From NCBI RefSeq assembly GCF_017305915.1, contig NZ_JAFKJN010000005.1, positions 310,001 through 374,000 of the forward strand: 64,000 nucleotides of DNA, given 5' to 3'. A program made the translations under genes and the position numbers. This DNA is from Reyranella sp. GTDB lineage: Bacteria; Pseudomonadota; Alphaproteobacteria; Reyranellales; Reyranellaceae. The notes under the pieces are model-generated. The model had not been told where the DNA came from. It worked only from the letters and a program-made list of their open reading frames with translations, and ran no database searches. Positions 17,545-26,110 of this stretch are shown one piece after another; position 1 is the stretch's first letter, and every line of letters starts with the position of its first letter.

Positions 17545-18294
17545 ATGAAGCTTCTCGTCGCCAATCCCAACACCTCGACCGGCATCACCGACCGCCTCGT
17601 CGCCTCCGGCAAGCTGGTCGCGAGTGCCGGCACCGAACTGATACCGATGACCGCCTCGCGCGGCGTGCCCTACATCGCCACCCGCGCCGAGGCCGCGATC
17701 GGCAGCGCGATGTTCCTCGAGATGCTGGCGGAGAAGCGCGGCACGTTCGACGCCGCGATCTGCGCCGCCTTCGGCGATCCCGGGCTGGGCGGCGCGCGCG
17801 AGCTGTTCGACTTCCCGGTGGTCGGCATGGCCGAGGCGGCGATGCTGGTCGCCTGCACGCTCGGCCGCACCTTCGGCATCGTGAGCTTCTCCAAGTCGCT
17901 CGAGCCGTGGTTCGCCGAGATCGTCGCCTGGCACGGCCTGTCGGACCGCTGCGCTGCGATCCGCATGCTCGATCGCCCGTTCACCAACATCGACGCGGTG
18001 GCGGACGAGATGGAGCAACTTCTCGTCGATCTCGCCAACGAGACCGTCGTCGATCACGGCGCCGACGTGATCATCCTGGCCGGCGCGCCGCTCGCAGGCC
18101 TCGCCAACAAGATCCGCGAGCGCGTGCCGGTGCCGCTGGTCGACGGCATCCAGGCCGCCGTGACCATGGCCGAGGGCCTGGTACGGATCAATCCGCGCAA
18201 GCCCACCGCCGGCACGTTCCGCCGGCCGGGGCCGAAGGATTCCAAGGGGCTGGCGGAGGCGCTGGCCGACGTGATCGGGCACAAGGATGCGTGA
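17545..18294 (+). CDS. Aspartate/glutamate/hydantoin racemase-family protein
   Basis: 249 residues. It starts MKLLVANPNTSTGITDR and carries the first catalytic-type Cys in AAICAAFGDPGL. At the second site the family Cys is replaced in the loop IILAGAPLAGLA, as in many hydantoin-racemase-like members. Also seen are VGMAEAAM and VPVPLVDGIQAAVTMAEGL. Likely acts on hydantoins, allantoin or a related small molecule. It overlaps the PuuE-like gene by 8 bp, which supports a hydantoin or ureide theme. True racemase activity with one Cys is uncertain. Confidence 0.8.
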   Translation: MKLLVANPNTSTGITDRLVASGKLVASAGTELIPMTASRGVPYIATRAEAAIGSAMFLEMLAEKRGTFDAAICAAFGDPGLGGARELFDFPVVGMAEAAMLVACTLGRTFGIVSFSKSLEPWFAEIVAWHGLSDRCAAIRMLDRPFTNIDAVADEMEQLLVDLANETVVDHGADVIILAGAPLAGLANKIRERVPVPLVDGIQAAVTMAEGLVRINPRKPTAGTFRRPGPKDSKGLAEALADVIGHKDA

Positions 18295-19186
18295 CCGAGT
18301 CGTGCGGGACATGAGGGGCTACGGCCGCACGCCGCCCGATCCGAAATGGCCCGGCGGCGCGCGGGTCGCCGTCTCGTTCGTGATCAACTTCGAGGAAGGC
18401 GCCGAGATGTCGCTCGGCGCCGGCGACGCCTTCAACGAGAAGGTCTACGAGGTCAGCGACGAGGTCGCAGGCGTGCCCGACCGCTGCATGGAGTCCCATT
18501 TCGAGTACGGCACCAAGGTCGCGTGGTGGCGCATCGCCGACGCGTTGGCGCGGCTGGGCGTGCCGGCGACCGTCAGCACCTGCGGCCGCGCCGCCGAGCT
18601 GTCGCCGTGGCTGATCCTGGACGCGGTGAAGCGCGGCCACGAGATCTCCTGCCATGGCTGGCGCTGGGAGAAGCACGCGCACATGACGGAGGACGAGGAG
18701 CGCGAGGCGATCGCCAGGACGGTGCGCGTGCTGACCGAGATCGCGGGCCATCGGCCGGTCGGCTGGCACACCCGCTCGACGCCCTCGCCCAACACGCGGC
18801 GGCTACTCGTGGAGGAAGGCGGCTTCCTCTACGACAGCGACGACTATTCCGACGAGCTGCCGTTCCAGGTCGAGGTGTCGGGCAAGAGGCATCTGGTGAT
18901 CCCCTACAGCTTCGACACCAACGACATGCACTATCACCAGGGCTTCCACCGCTTCGTCACTGCGCGCGATTTCGCCGAATACACCACCGACGCCTTCGAC
19001 ACGCTGTGGGCCGAGGGCGGACGGATGATGTCGATCGGCCTGCACCTGCGCATGATCGGCCGCCCGGGCCGCATCGCTGCAATCGACCGCATCGTCGGTC
19101 ACCTGAAAGCGAAGGGCGGCGCCTGGTTCGCGACGCGCCGGCAAATCGCCGAGCACTGGACAGCCCAGATGTCATCCCGAGCGTAA
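18287..19186 (+). CDS. PuuE-like allantoinase / polysaccharide deacetylase-family protein
   Basis: 299 residues. N-terminal MRGYGRTPPDPKWPGGARVAVSFVINFEEG and the NodB-homology fold with FEYGTKVAWWRI, ISCHGWRWEKHAHM, GWHTRSTPSPNTRRLL and YDSDDYSDELPF match PuuE (cofactor-independent allantoinase). The overlap with the racemase suggests ureide or hydantoin degradation. The last residues (MSSRA and stop) are encoded by the left arm of the hairpin repeat that follows. Confidence 0.82.
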   Translation: MRDRVVRDMRGYGRTPPDPKWPGGARVAVSFVINFEEGAEMSLGAGDAFNEKVYEVSDEVAGVPDRCMESHFEYGTKVAWWRIADALARLGVPATVSTCGRAAELSPWLILDAVKRGHEISCHGWRWEKHAHMTEDEEREAIARTVRVLTEIAGHRPVGWHTRSTPSPNTRRLLVEEGGFLYDSDDYSDELPFQVEVSGKRHLVIPYSFDTNDMHYHQGFHRFVTARDFAEYTTDAFDTLWAEGGRMMSIGLHLRMIGRPGRIAAIDRIVGHLKAKGGAWFATRRQIAEHWTAQMSSRA

Positions 19187-19239
19187 GCGAGGGATCCTTC
19201 CTGCGATCTCAAAGATCCCTCGCTACGCTCGGGATGACA
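19170..19239. repeat. Hairpin repeat between convergent genes
   Basis: Arms 19170-19196 (TGTCATCCCGAGCG...GGGATC) and 19214-19239 are reverse complements apart from one extra A. The plus-strand gene stops inside the left arm (TAA at 19184) and the minus-strand gene reads through the right arm as VIPSVARDL and stops in the loop. Same family as 22981-23052. In RNA this would make a strong hairpin that may terminate both transcripts or protect their 3' ends. Confidence 0.9.
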
Positions 19240-19706
19240 GGTTCTTTCGGCCGCACGATCTTCACCGTGCAGGTGGCGTGGACGATCAGCTTGCCGTCGG
19301 CGTCGCGCAGGTCGCCGTCGAGGAAGCCGACCGAGCCGCCCCAGCGCAGCACGCGGCCCTCGGCGAATACCGTGCCCGGGCCGACCGCTTCCATGAAGCT
19401 GATCTTGAGCTCCAGCGTCGGCACGGCGCAGGCGAAGCGGCCTTTGGCGATCGCGGCGTGGGCCATGGCGATGTCGACCATGCCGGTCAGGAAGCCGCCC
19501 TGGGCGATGCGGCCCTGCGAATGGCAGAAGGCGGGCACGATCTCGAAGCTGCAGCGGCAGGTGCCGCGCCCGGAATCGACGGCGAGGAAGGCGCCGTTGA
19601 GCAGCCGCGTCGGCTCGACCCGGTTGTCGTTGAAGTGCCGCAGCATGCCGGCGTCGGTCATCGCCGCGGCATCGACGCCGGCGAAATCGGGATGGGTCGA
19701 GGACAT
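19209..19706 (-). CDS. PaaI-type hotdog thioesterase
   Basis: 165 residues: GRGTCRCSFEIVPAFCHSQGRIAQGGFLTGMVDIAMAHAAI is the hotdog core, and LELKISFMEAVGPGTVFAEGRVLR the following strands. Such enzymes hydrolyse acyl- or aryl-CoA thioesters. The last 10 residues (PVIPSVARDL) are encoded by the hairpin repeat and are probably not functional. It lies 10 bp after marR on the same strand, so it shares the MarR-controlled promoter. Confidence 0.82.
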   Translation of the reverse strand: MSSTHPDFAGVDAAAMTDAGMLRHFNDNRVEPTRLLNGAFLAVDSGRGTCRCSFEIVPAFCHSQGRIAQGGFLTGMVDIAMAHAAIAKGRFACAVPTLELKISFMEAVGPGTVFAEGRVLRWGGSVGFLDGDLRDADGKLIVHATCTVKIVRPKEPVIPSVARDL

Positions 19707-19716
19707 CGGGCGCGGA

Positions 19717-20193
19717 CTATAACGAACGTGCCGACGCCCGCACCTTCTCCAGCAATCCGATGAGGGTGCGCGTTTCGGCCGCCGAAAGGCCCGAGGCGAT
19801 GCGCTTCTCGTGCGCCTTCACCAGCCGCGCGAAGCGGGTCAGCGCCTTCTCGCCGGCCGGCGTCAGGCCGAGCGCATGGGTGCGCCCGTCGGTCGGTGAA
19901 TCGCGGCGCACCAGGAGGCCACGCGCCTGCAGCCGGTTCAGGATCGGCACCAGGGTCGAGCGGTCGATGCCGAGCGCCCGCGCCAGCGCCATCTGGCTGA
20001 GCCCCGCATTGCGCTCGACCAGCACCAGCAGGCCGAACTCGCCCGGCGTCAGCGCCTCGCCGGCCTGGGCGAAGGTTGCGGCGAAATCGGCGAAAACCGC
20101 CGACTGGGTGCGCCGCAGCACGTAGCCCAGCAGCGACGGCAGCACGCCGCGATCGAGGCTGAGTGTGGGGTTTTTGGCCGATGGACGAGCCAT
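19717..20193 (-). CDS. MarR-family transcriptional regulator
   Basis: 158 residues from the ATG at 20193 (MARPSAKNPTLSLD). Winged-helix region: LTPGEFGLLVLVERNAGLSQMALARALGIDRSTLVPILNRLQARGLLVRRDSPTDGRTHALGLTPAG, with the wing DSPTDGRTH. MarR proteins bind inverted repeats as dimers and release on ligand binding; aryl-CoA or aromatic ligands are common for members next to such genes. A perfect inverted repeat lies between this gene and the divergent reductase operon. Same unit as the thioesterase. Confidence 0.9.
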   Translation of the reverse strand: MARPSAKNPTLSLDRGVLPSLLGYVLRRTQSAVFADFAATFAQAGEALTPGEFGLLVLVERNAGLSQMALARALGIDRSTLVPILNRLQARGLLVRRDSPTDGRTHALGLTPAGEKALTRFARLVKAHEKRIASGLSAAETRTLIGLLEKVRASARSL

Positions 20194-20214
20194 GGTCCGA
20201 GTGGTAAACGGAGA

Positions 20215-20233
20215 TTGTTTGGGGAGCAAACAA
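20215..20233. promoter_or_regulatory. Putative MarR operator, copy 1
   Basis: Perfect inverted repeat TTGTTTG-GGGAG-CAAACAA in the 63-bp gap between marR (minus) and the reductase (plus). The same arms and 5-bp spacer length recur at 31631-31649. Position and symmetry fit a dimeric regulator controlling both directions. Assignment to this MarR is inference. Confidence 0.75.
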
Positions 20234-20256
20234 ATTCGGATGGGCGTTATCTCTCC

Positions 20257-21305
20257 ATGAGCTTCAAGGTCCGCATCGCCAAAGCCAACCGCACGATCGA
20301 GGTCGAGACCGGCGCCACCATCCTGTGGTCGGCGCTCGACCAGGGCGTCGACTATCCGTTCGGCTGCCAGTCGGGCAACTGCGGCGCCTGCAAGTCCCAC
20401 CTCGTGAGCGGCGAGGTGACGATGGAGGGCTATTCGGAATTCGCCCTCTCGGACGAGGAGAAGGCGCGCGGCCTGATCCTCGCCTGTCGCGCCGTGCCGT
20501 GGGAGGACTGCGAGGTCGCCTGGCTGGAGGAGGACGACCTGATCGTCCATCCGCGTCGCATCCTTGCCTGCAGGGTGGTCGGCCTCGACGACGCCACGCA
20601 CGACATCAAGCGGGTGCGGCTGGCGATCGACTCGGGCGGGCCGTTCGATTTCTCGGCCGGCCAGTTCGCCTCGGTGACCTTCGCGGGCTGCGTGCCGCGC
20701 GATTATTCGATGGCCAACGTGCCGGGCGATCCCATCCTCGAATTCCATGTCAGGCGTTCGGTCGGTGGTACGGTCAGCGCCTATGTCGCGGAGACCCTCA
20801 AGCTTGGCGACAGCGTGCGGGTCGAAGGCCCGTTCGGCCCCTCCTACCTGCGCGAGAGCCATCGCGGGCCGATCATCGCCGTCGCCGGCGGCTCGGGCCT
20901 GGCCCCGATCAAGTCGATCGTCGAGCGCGCGCTGGCGCAGAAGCTGCCGCAGCACATCCACCTTTATTTCGGCGTCCGCACCGAGCGCGACCTCTATCTG
21001 CACGACCATTTCGCGGCGCTGGCGGCAAAGCACGGCACCCTGCACTTCACGCCGGTGCTGAGTGAGGCGAGCAACGGCTCCCATCGCAGCGGCCCCTATC
21101 GGACTGGCCTGGTGCACGAGGCGGTCGCGAAGGACTTCGACGAGCTCGACGGCTGCAAGGCCTACCTCGCCGGCCCGCCGGTGATGGTCGAGGCGGCCAC
21201 GAAATTGTTCGAGCAGCGCGGCATGCGCCGGATCGACATCCATGCCGATGCCTTCTACACGGCAGCCGAGATGGCCCAGGCGGGCAAGAAAACGGGAGCG
21301 GAACT

Positions 21306-21309
<4 letters not shown>
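20257..21309 (+). CDS. 2Fe-2S / FAD / NAD(P)H reductase (oxygenase electron-transfer component)
   Basis: 350 residues from the ATG at 20257. N-terminal plant-type ferredoxin domain (1-90) with cluster ligands in YPFGCQSGNCGACKSHL and ILACRA. FAD-binding domain (about 100-200; RDYSMANVP, VGGTVSAYVA) and NAD(P) domain (about 200-340; AVAGGSGLAPIKSI, YFGVRTERDLYL, YLAGPPVMV) follow. It passes electrons from NAD(P)H to a partner oxygenase, most likely the PaaA-like diiron protein two genes on. It overlaps the next gene by 4 bp and is preceded by the MarR-type operator. Confidence 0.92.
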
Positions 21310-22235
<926 letters not shown>

Positions 22236-22246
22236 TGGAGCCCGTG

Positions 22247-22951
22247 ATGACCGACCTCGTCGTCAAGACCGTCGAAGAGCTGAAGAACGCGCCCGCGGAA
22301 TATCGCGAGGCCGTTGGCAAGCTGGTGATCAGCCACGCCATCAACGAACTCTACGGCGCGCAGGTATTCGACGAGCCGGCCATCGCCTACGCCCCGACGC
22401 CCTACGCCAAGTGGCTGACCTGCCGCGTGGCGATGGAGGAGTACGGCCATCACGTGCGCTTCCGGCAGCTCGGCACCCAGATGGGCATCCCCGAGGAGCG
22501 CATGGTCCCCGGCACCGGCAAGAAGCCGCTGTCGATCTTCGAGTTCCCGCTCAAGACCTGGGAGGAATTCGTCGCCATCAAGCTGCTGGCCGACCTCGCC
22601 GAGATCCTGCAGGTCGAGGATCTCCTGCACTGCACCTTCCATCCGCTGCGCAACCTCGCGCGCGCGACCATGCCGGAGGAGCGCTTCCATGCGCAGTTCG
22701 GCGAGGACTTCTCGGCCGAGCTGATCAAGACGCCCGAGGGCAGGGCGCGCCTGCAGGCGGCGGTGAACGGGTACTGGCCGTACCTGCCGAAGTTCTTCGG
22801 CAGCTCGAAGTCGAAGAACAACGAGATCTTCCGCAAGTGGAAGATCAAGCAGCGCACCAACGACGAGATGCGCGAGGACTTCGTCCAGCGCGCCACCGAG
22901 GTCGCCGCCAAGTACGGCCTCACCCTGCCCGAGGTCCGGCAGGCGGCGTGA
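22247..22951 (+). CDS. PaaA-like ferritin-fold diiron oxygenase (phenylacetic acid catabolic protein family)
   Basis: 234 residues, shorter than PaaA (about 310). Diiron ligands can be placed as Glu in AINELYGAQ, ExxH in AMEEYGHHVRF, Glu in LQVEDLLHC, and ExxH in MPEERFHAQFGEDF. PaaA epoxidises phenylacetyl-CoA within PaaABCDE. Here there is no PaaB, C or D, but a PaaE-like reductase sits two genes upstream, suggesting a reduced two-component monooxygenase, likely on an acyl- or aryl-CoA. Start ATG 22247 (GTG 22244 possible). Third gene of the MarR-linked operon; a perfect hairpin follows. Confidence 0.82.
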   Translation: MTDLVVKTVEELKNAPAEYREAVGKLVISHAINELYGAQVFDEPAIAYAPTPYAKWLTCRVAMEEYGHHVRFRQLGTQMGIPEERMVPGTGKKPLSIFEFPLKTWEEFVAIKLLADLAEILQVEDLLHCTFHPLRNLARATMPEERFHAQFGEDFSAELIKTPEGRARLQAAVNGYWPYLPKFFGSSKSKNNEIFRKWKIKQRTNDEMREDFVQRATEVAAKYGLTLPEVRQAA

Positions 22952-22980
22952 TCCGCGCAGCAAGCGCCTGATCCCATCCG

Positions 22981-23052
22981 GTGTCATCCCGAGCACAGCG
23001 AGGGATCTAGAAGGCCATGAGCATAGATCCCTCGCTGTGCTCGGGATGACAC
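22981..23052. repeat. Perfect 28-bp-stem hairpin repeat
   Basis: Arms 22981-23008 and 23025-23052 are exact reverse complements (GTGTCATCCCGAGC...GGGATCT), loop 16 bp. Same family as 19170-19239. It ends the diiron oxygenase operon and overlaps the likely start codon of the next gene. Confidence 0.93.
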
Positions 23053-23585
23053 CGAGTTTGGGTGATATTGGTTCTTCGACCCGCGCGCTGCGCGCCGAAA
23101 TCAGCGCGGCTTCGTGGTTCGCCGCGCTGGGCGAGCCGCTGACTGACGGCGATCGCACCGATGCCCTCGCCTATGCCAACGTTGATGACGTCACGCTCGT
23201 GACGTCGTGGCCCGAGGCCGAGGCGTTCCTGAAGGCGCCGGCCTCGCTCGCGTGGTGGGATCGCGAGGAAGCGCTGCGCAAGGCGCTGCTGGCGCGCGCC
23301 GAGGCAAAGGTTCCGGAGCGCGCGCTGTGGACGGCGCTCACCGAGCTCACGACCGAAGCCGGCGACCTCGTGCACGGCAGGGCCGCGACCGCCGCGGCGC
23401 GCATGGGCGGCGCGGCCCCGGCCTCGATCCATGTCGCAGCGGGCGCGGCGGCGCAGGCGGTGTACCAGCTCGCGGTAGCGCGCATCGCCGGCGAGACGGC
23501 GTCGCTGTTCGAAAGCAAGTTCAGATTGTTCGCGGCCGGACGCTGGCCGCTCGGCGTCGCGGGCTCTAGGCTGGTCCTCTTCTAG
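23046..23585 (+). CDS. Hypothetical protein, 179 residues
   Basis: No family recognised. An Ala-rich soluble protein: SSTRALRAEISAASWFAALGEPLTDGDRTDALAYA, then helices, ending ESKFRLFAAGRWPLGVAGSRLVLF. No signal peptide or membrane span. The likely ATG (23046) lies inside the right arm of the hairpin repeat, and GTG 23037 is an alternative, so the original start may have been replaced by the repeat. It is followed after 11 bp by a hydrolase gene on the same strand. Confidence 0.6.
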   Translation: MTPSLGDIGSSTRALRAEISAASWFAALGEPLTDGDRTDALAYANVDDVTLVTSWPEAEAFLKAPASLAWWDREEALRKALLARAEAKVPERALWTALTELTTEAGDLVHGRAATAAARMGGAAPASIHVAAGAAAQAVYQLAVARIAGETASLFESKFRLFAAGRWPLGVAGSRLVLF

Positions 23586-23596
23586 AAGGGGACTCG

Positions 23597-24415
23597 ATGA
23601 AGCGCAGCGCCGGCAAGCTCGAACGGCCGTTCGGCAAGCTCCACTACGAAGTGACGGGCAGCGGGCCGGCGCTGCTGTTCGCCCACGGGCTGGGCGGCAA
23701 CCAGATGAGCTGGTGGCAGCAGGTCGCGCACTTCGCACCGCACTACACCTGCGTCGCCTTCGCCCATCGCGGCTTCGCGCCGTCGGATCGGATCGCCGAA
23801 GGGCCCGATCCCGCCGACTATGCCGGCGACCTCGCCGCGCTGGTCGATCATCTCGGCTTCGCCGACGTGGCGCTCGTCGGCCAGTCGATGGGCGGCTGGA
23901 CGGTGCTCGAATACGCGATCGCGAATCCGGGCAAGGTGACGGCGCTGGTGCTGAGCTCGACCTCCGGCACCATCGACCGCCGCGGCGCCGATCCGTCGGG
24001 CGGCGCGACGTACGACGCCTGGCTCGAGGATGCTGAGGCGAAGGTCGCCGCGGGCCTCGCCCAGGGCGTCCATCCCGCCGTCGGCCTCGCCGCGGCGGCG
24101 CGAACGCCCGCGTTGCATCTTCTTTACAAGAGCGTCGACGAGATGGCGGGCGCGCTCGACAAGGAGAAAGTGCGCACAGGCTTGCGTCGCACAGCGGTCC
24201 GCACCCTCGACGGGCTGAAGGATTTCCGCGTGCCGACGCTGCTGATTGCGGGCGGCCAAGACGTTGTTTTTCCTGCGTTCCTCGCCGAGGCCATCGCCGC
24301 AAAGCTGCCCTGCGCCGACGCACGAGTGATCGCCGACAGTGGACACTCGCCATACTTCGAGCAGGCCGCTACGTTCAATCGCTTGGTGGAGACCTTCCTC
24401 TCGCTCCACCGCTAA
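23597..24415 (+). CDS. Alpha/beta hydrolase
   Basis: 272 residues: oxyanion motif LLFAHGLGGNQMSWW, nucleophile elbow VGQSMGGWT, acid in LLIAGGQDVVFP, catalytic His in DSGHSPYFEQ. Typical of 3-oxoadipate enol-lactonase/haloperoxidase-like proteins, but the substrate is not predictable. RBS-like AGAAGGGGA before the ATG. Confidence 0.87.
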   Translation: MKRSAGKLERPFGKLHYEVTGSGPALLFAHGLGGNQMSWWQQVAHFAPHYTCVAFAHRGFAPSDRIAEGPDPADYAGDLAALVDHLGFADVALVGQSMGGWTVLEYAIANPGKVTALVLSSTSGTIDRRGADPSGGATYDAWLEDAEAKVAAGLAQGVHPAVGLAAAARTPALHLLYKSVDEMAGALDKEKVRTGLRRTAVRTLDGLKDFRVPTLLIAGGQDVVFPAFLAEAIAAKLPCADARVIADSGHSPYFEQAATFNRLVETFLSLHR

Positions 24416-24425
24416 GGAGGAGACG

Positions 24426-25964
24426 TTGTCCAAGGACAACCCGCGAATCGCCGTGCTGGGATTCGCCATCGAGTGCAATCGCTTTTCGCCGGTCAGCACC
24501 AAGGAAGATTTCGAGACCGACGTCGACATCCGCGGCAACCGCATCGTCACCGAAGGCCGCGCCGAGGCCTCTATCACCCTGCCCGACCTGCCGGGCTTCT
24601 TCGCCGAGATGGACAAGGGCGGTCCGTGGACGCCGGTGCCGCTGCGCGTCTCGCAGGCCCAGCCCGGCGGCCCGGTCGAGGAGACTTTCTTCAAGGAGTT
24701 CCTCGCCGAGATCGAGGCCGGGCTCAGGTCCGTGCTGCCGGTCGACGGCGTGTTCGTCTCCTGCCACGGCGCGGCGCTCGCCGAGGGCACCGACGATCCC
24801 GACGGCGACCTGCTGGAGATGGTCCGCAAGGTCGTCGGCCCCGACGTGCCGGTGGTCGCCGTGTTCGACCTGCACGCCAACGTCTCGCGGCGCATGACCG
24901 ACACTCTCTCGGTGTTCGTCGGCTACCTCGAGAACCCCCACAACGACATCTACGAGCGCGGCGTCGAGGCCGCCAAGCACCTACGCGAGTGCCTGGCCGG
25001 CACCGAGACCGCCGTCACCATGGTCAAGGTGCCGATCGTCTCGCCGCCGATCGCGCTGCTGACCGCGCGCGGCCCCTATGCCGACCTGATCAAGTACGGC
25101 CAGACCAGGGTCGGCGGCGACATCATGAACGTCTCGGTGATGGCGGGCTTCGCCTACGCCGATTCGCCCAAGAACGGCCTCGCCGCCGTGGTCACCGCGC
25201 GCAACGGCAAGCGCGAGGCGGCAGCGGCGCTGTCGCTTGAGCTGGCGAAGCGCGCCTGGGGCATGAAGGAACGCTTCAAGCGCGGCATGATGGCGATGTC
25301 CGACGCCGTGCAGCTCGCCGCCTCGGTCGGGCGCGACCGCCGCCGCAAGCCGATCATCGTGGCCGACGTCGCCGACAATCCCGGCGGCGGGGCGCGCGGC
25401 AACACCACCTACCTGCTGCGTGCGCTGAAGAGCGCCAGCGCCAAGGGCGTGATCTTCGGCGTGTTCAACGACGCCGCCCTCGCCGCCCAGGCGCACGCGC
25501 TGGGCGAAGGTGCGATCTTCACCGCCTCGTTCAACACAAAGGAGACGCACGAGTTCTCCCTGCCCTTCGATTGCGAGAACGCCAAGGTCGTGAAGCTCAC
25601 CGACGGCAAGTTCGTCGGCCGCCGCGGCGTGCTGCGCAACGTCGCCGCCGACATGGGGCCGTCGGCGGTGCTCGACCTCGATGGCATCCAGATCGTGGTG
25701 ATCACCCACCGCTGCCAGTGCATGGACCCGCGCCAGTTCGAGAGCTTCGGCCTCGACATCGCCCAGGCGCGGGTCGTGGTGGTGAAAAGCCGCGGCCATT
25801 TCCGCGGCGGCTTCGACGAGTTCTTCAAGCCCGACCAGATCTACGAGGTCGACTGCCCCGGCCTGACCTCGCCGGTGCTGGCCAACTTCACCTGGACCAA
25901 GCTGCCGCGCCCGGTCTACCCGCTCGACGAGGAGACCGCCTGGACGCCGCCCGAGCGCGTTTGA
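24426..25964 (+). CDS. M81-family metallopeptidase (MlrC-like)
   Basis: 512 residues from a TTG at 24426, chosen because AAGGAGGAGA lies just upstream and the N-terminus (SKDNPRIAVLGFAIECNRFSP) fits the family. Other motifs are DGVFVSCHGAALAEGTDDPDG, VAVFDLHANVS, ADVADNPGGGARGNTT and VVVKSRGHFRGGFDEF. MlrC of microcystin degraders cleaves linear microcystin; most relatives have unknown peptide or amide substrates. A peptide-binding transport protein follows, so peptide use is plausible. Confidence 0.85.
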   Translation: MSKDNPRIAVLGFAIECNRFSPVSTKEDFETDVDIRGNRIVTEGRAEASITLPDLPGFFAEMDKGGPWTPVPLRVSQAQPGGPVEETFFKEFLAEIEAGLRSVLPVDGVFVSCHGAALAEGTDDPDGDLLEMVRKVVGPDVPVVAVFDLHANVSRRMTDTLSVFVGYLENPHNDIYERGVEAAKHLRECLAGTETAVTMVKVPIVSPPIALLTARGPYADLIKYGQTRVGGDIMNVSVMAGFAYADSPKNGLAAVVTARNGKREAAAALSLELAKRAWGMKERFKRGMMAMSDAVQLAASVGRDRRRKPIIVADVADNPGGGARGNTTYLLRALKSASAKGVIFGVFNDAALAAQAHALGEGAIFTASFNTKETHEFSLPFDCENAKVVKLTDGKFVGRRGVLRNVAADMGPSAVLDLDGIQIVVITHRCQCMDPRQFESFGLDIAQARVVVVKSRGHFRGGFDEFFKPDQIYEVDCPGLTSPVLANFTWTKLPRPVYPLDEETAWTPPERV

Positions 25965-25977
25965 GTCAAGGGTCTTC

Positions 25978-26044
25978 CGGACCGCGGACCTCCCGGTCCG
26001 CATCAGATTCATGAGCGGGCCTGGAGGCCGGCGGTCCGCATGAG
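25978..26044. repeat. Imperfect palindromic repeat (GGACCGCGG family), copy 1
   Basis: GGACCGCGGACC...GGTCCGC and GCGGGCC...GCGGTCCGC arms flank ATCAGATTCATGA. The same design recurs at 39884-39943. Lies between the M81 peptidase and the substrate-binding protein gene. Confidence 0.75.
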
Positions 26045-26110
26045 AGCTTGACCGGCCGGCGCTCACGCCCTTCACTTGCAGTAACGATGAATCGGTGAGG
26101 GAGTCCGTCC

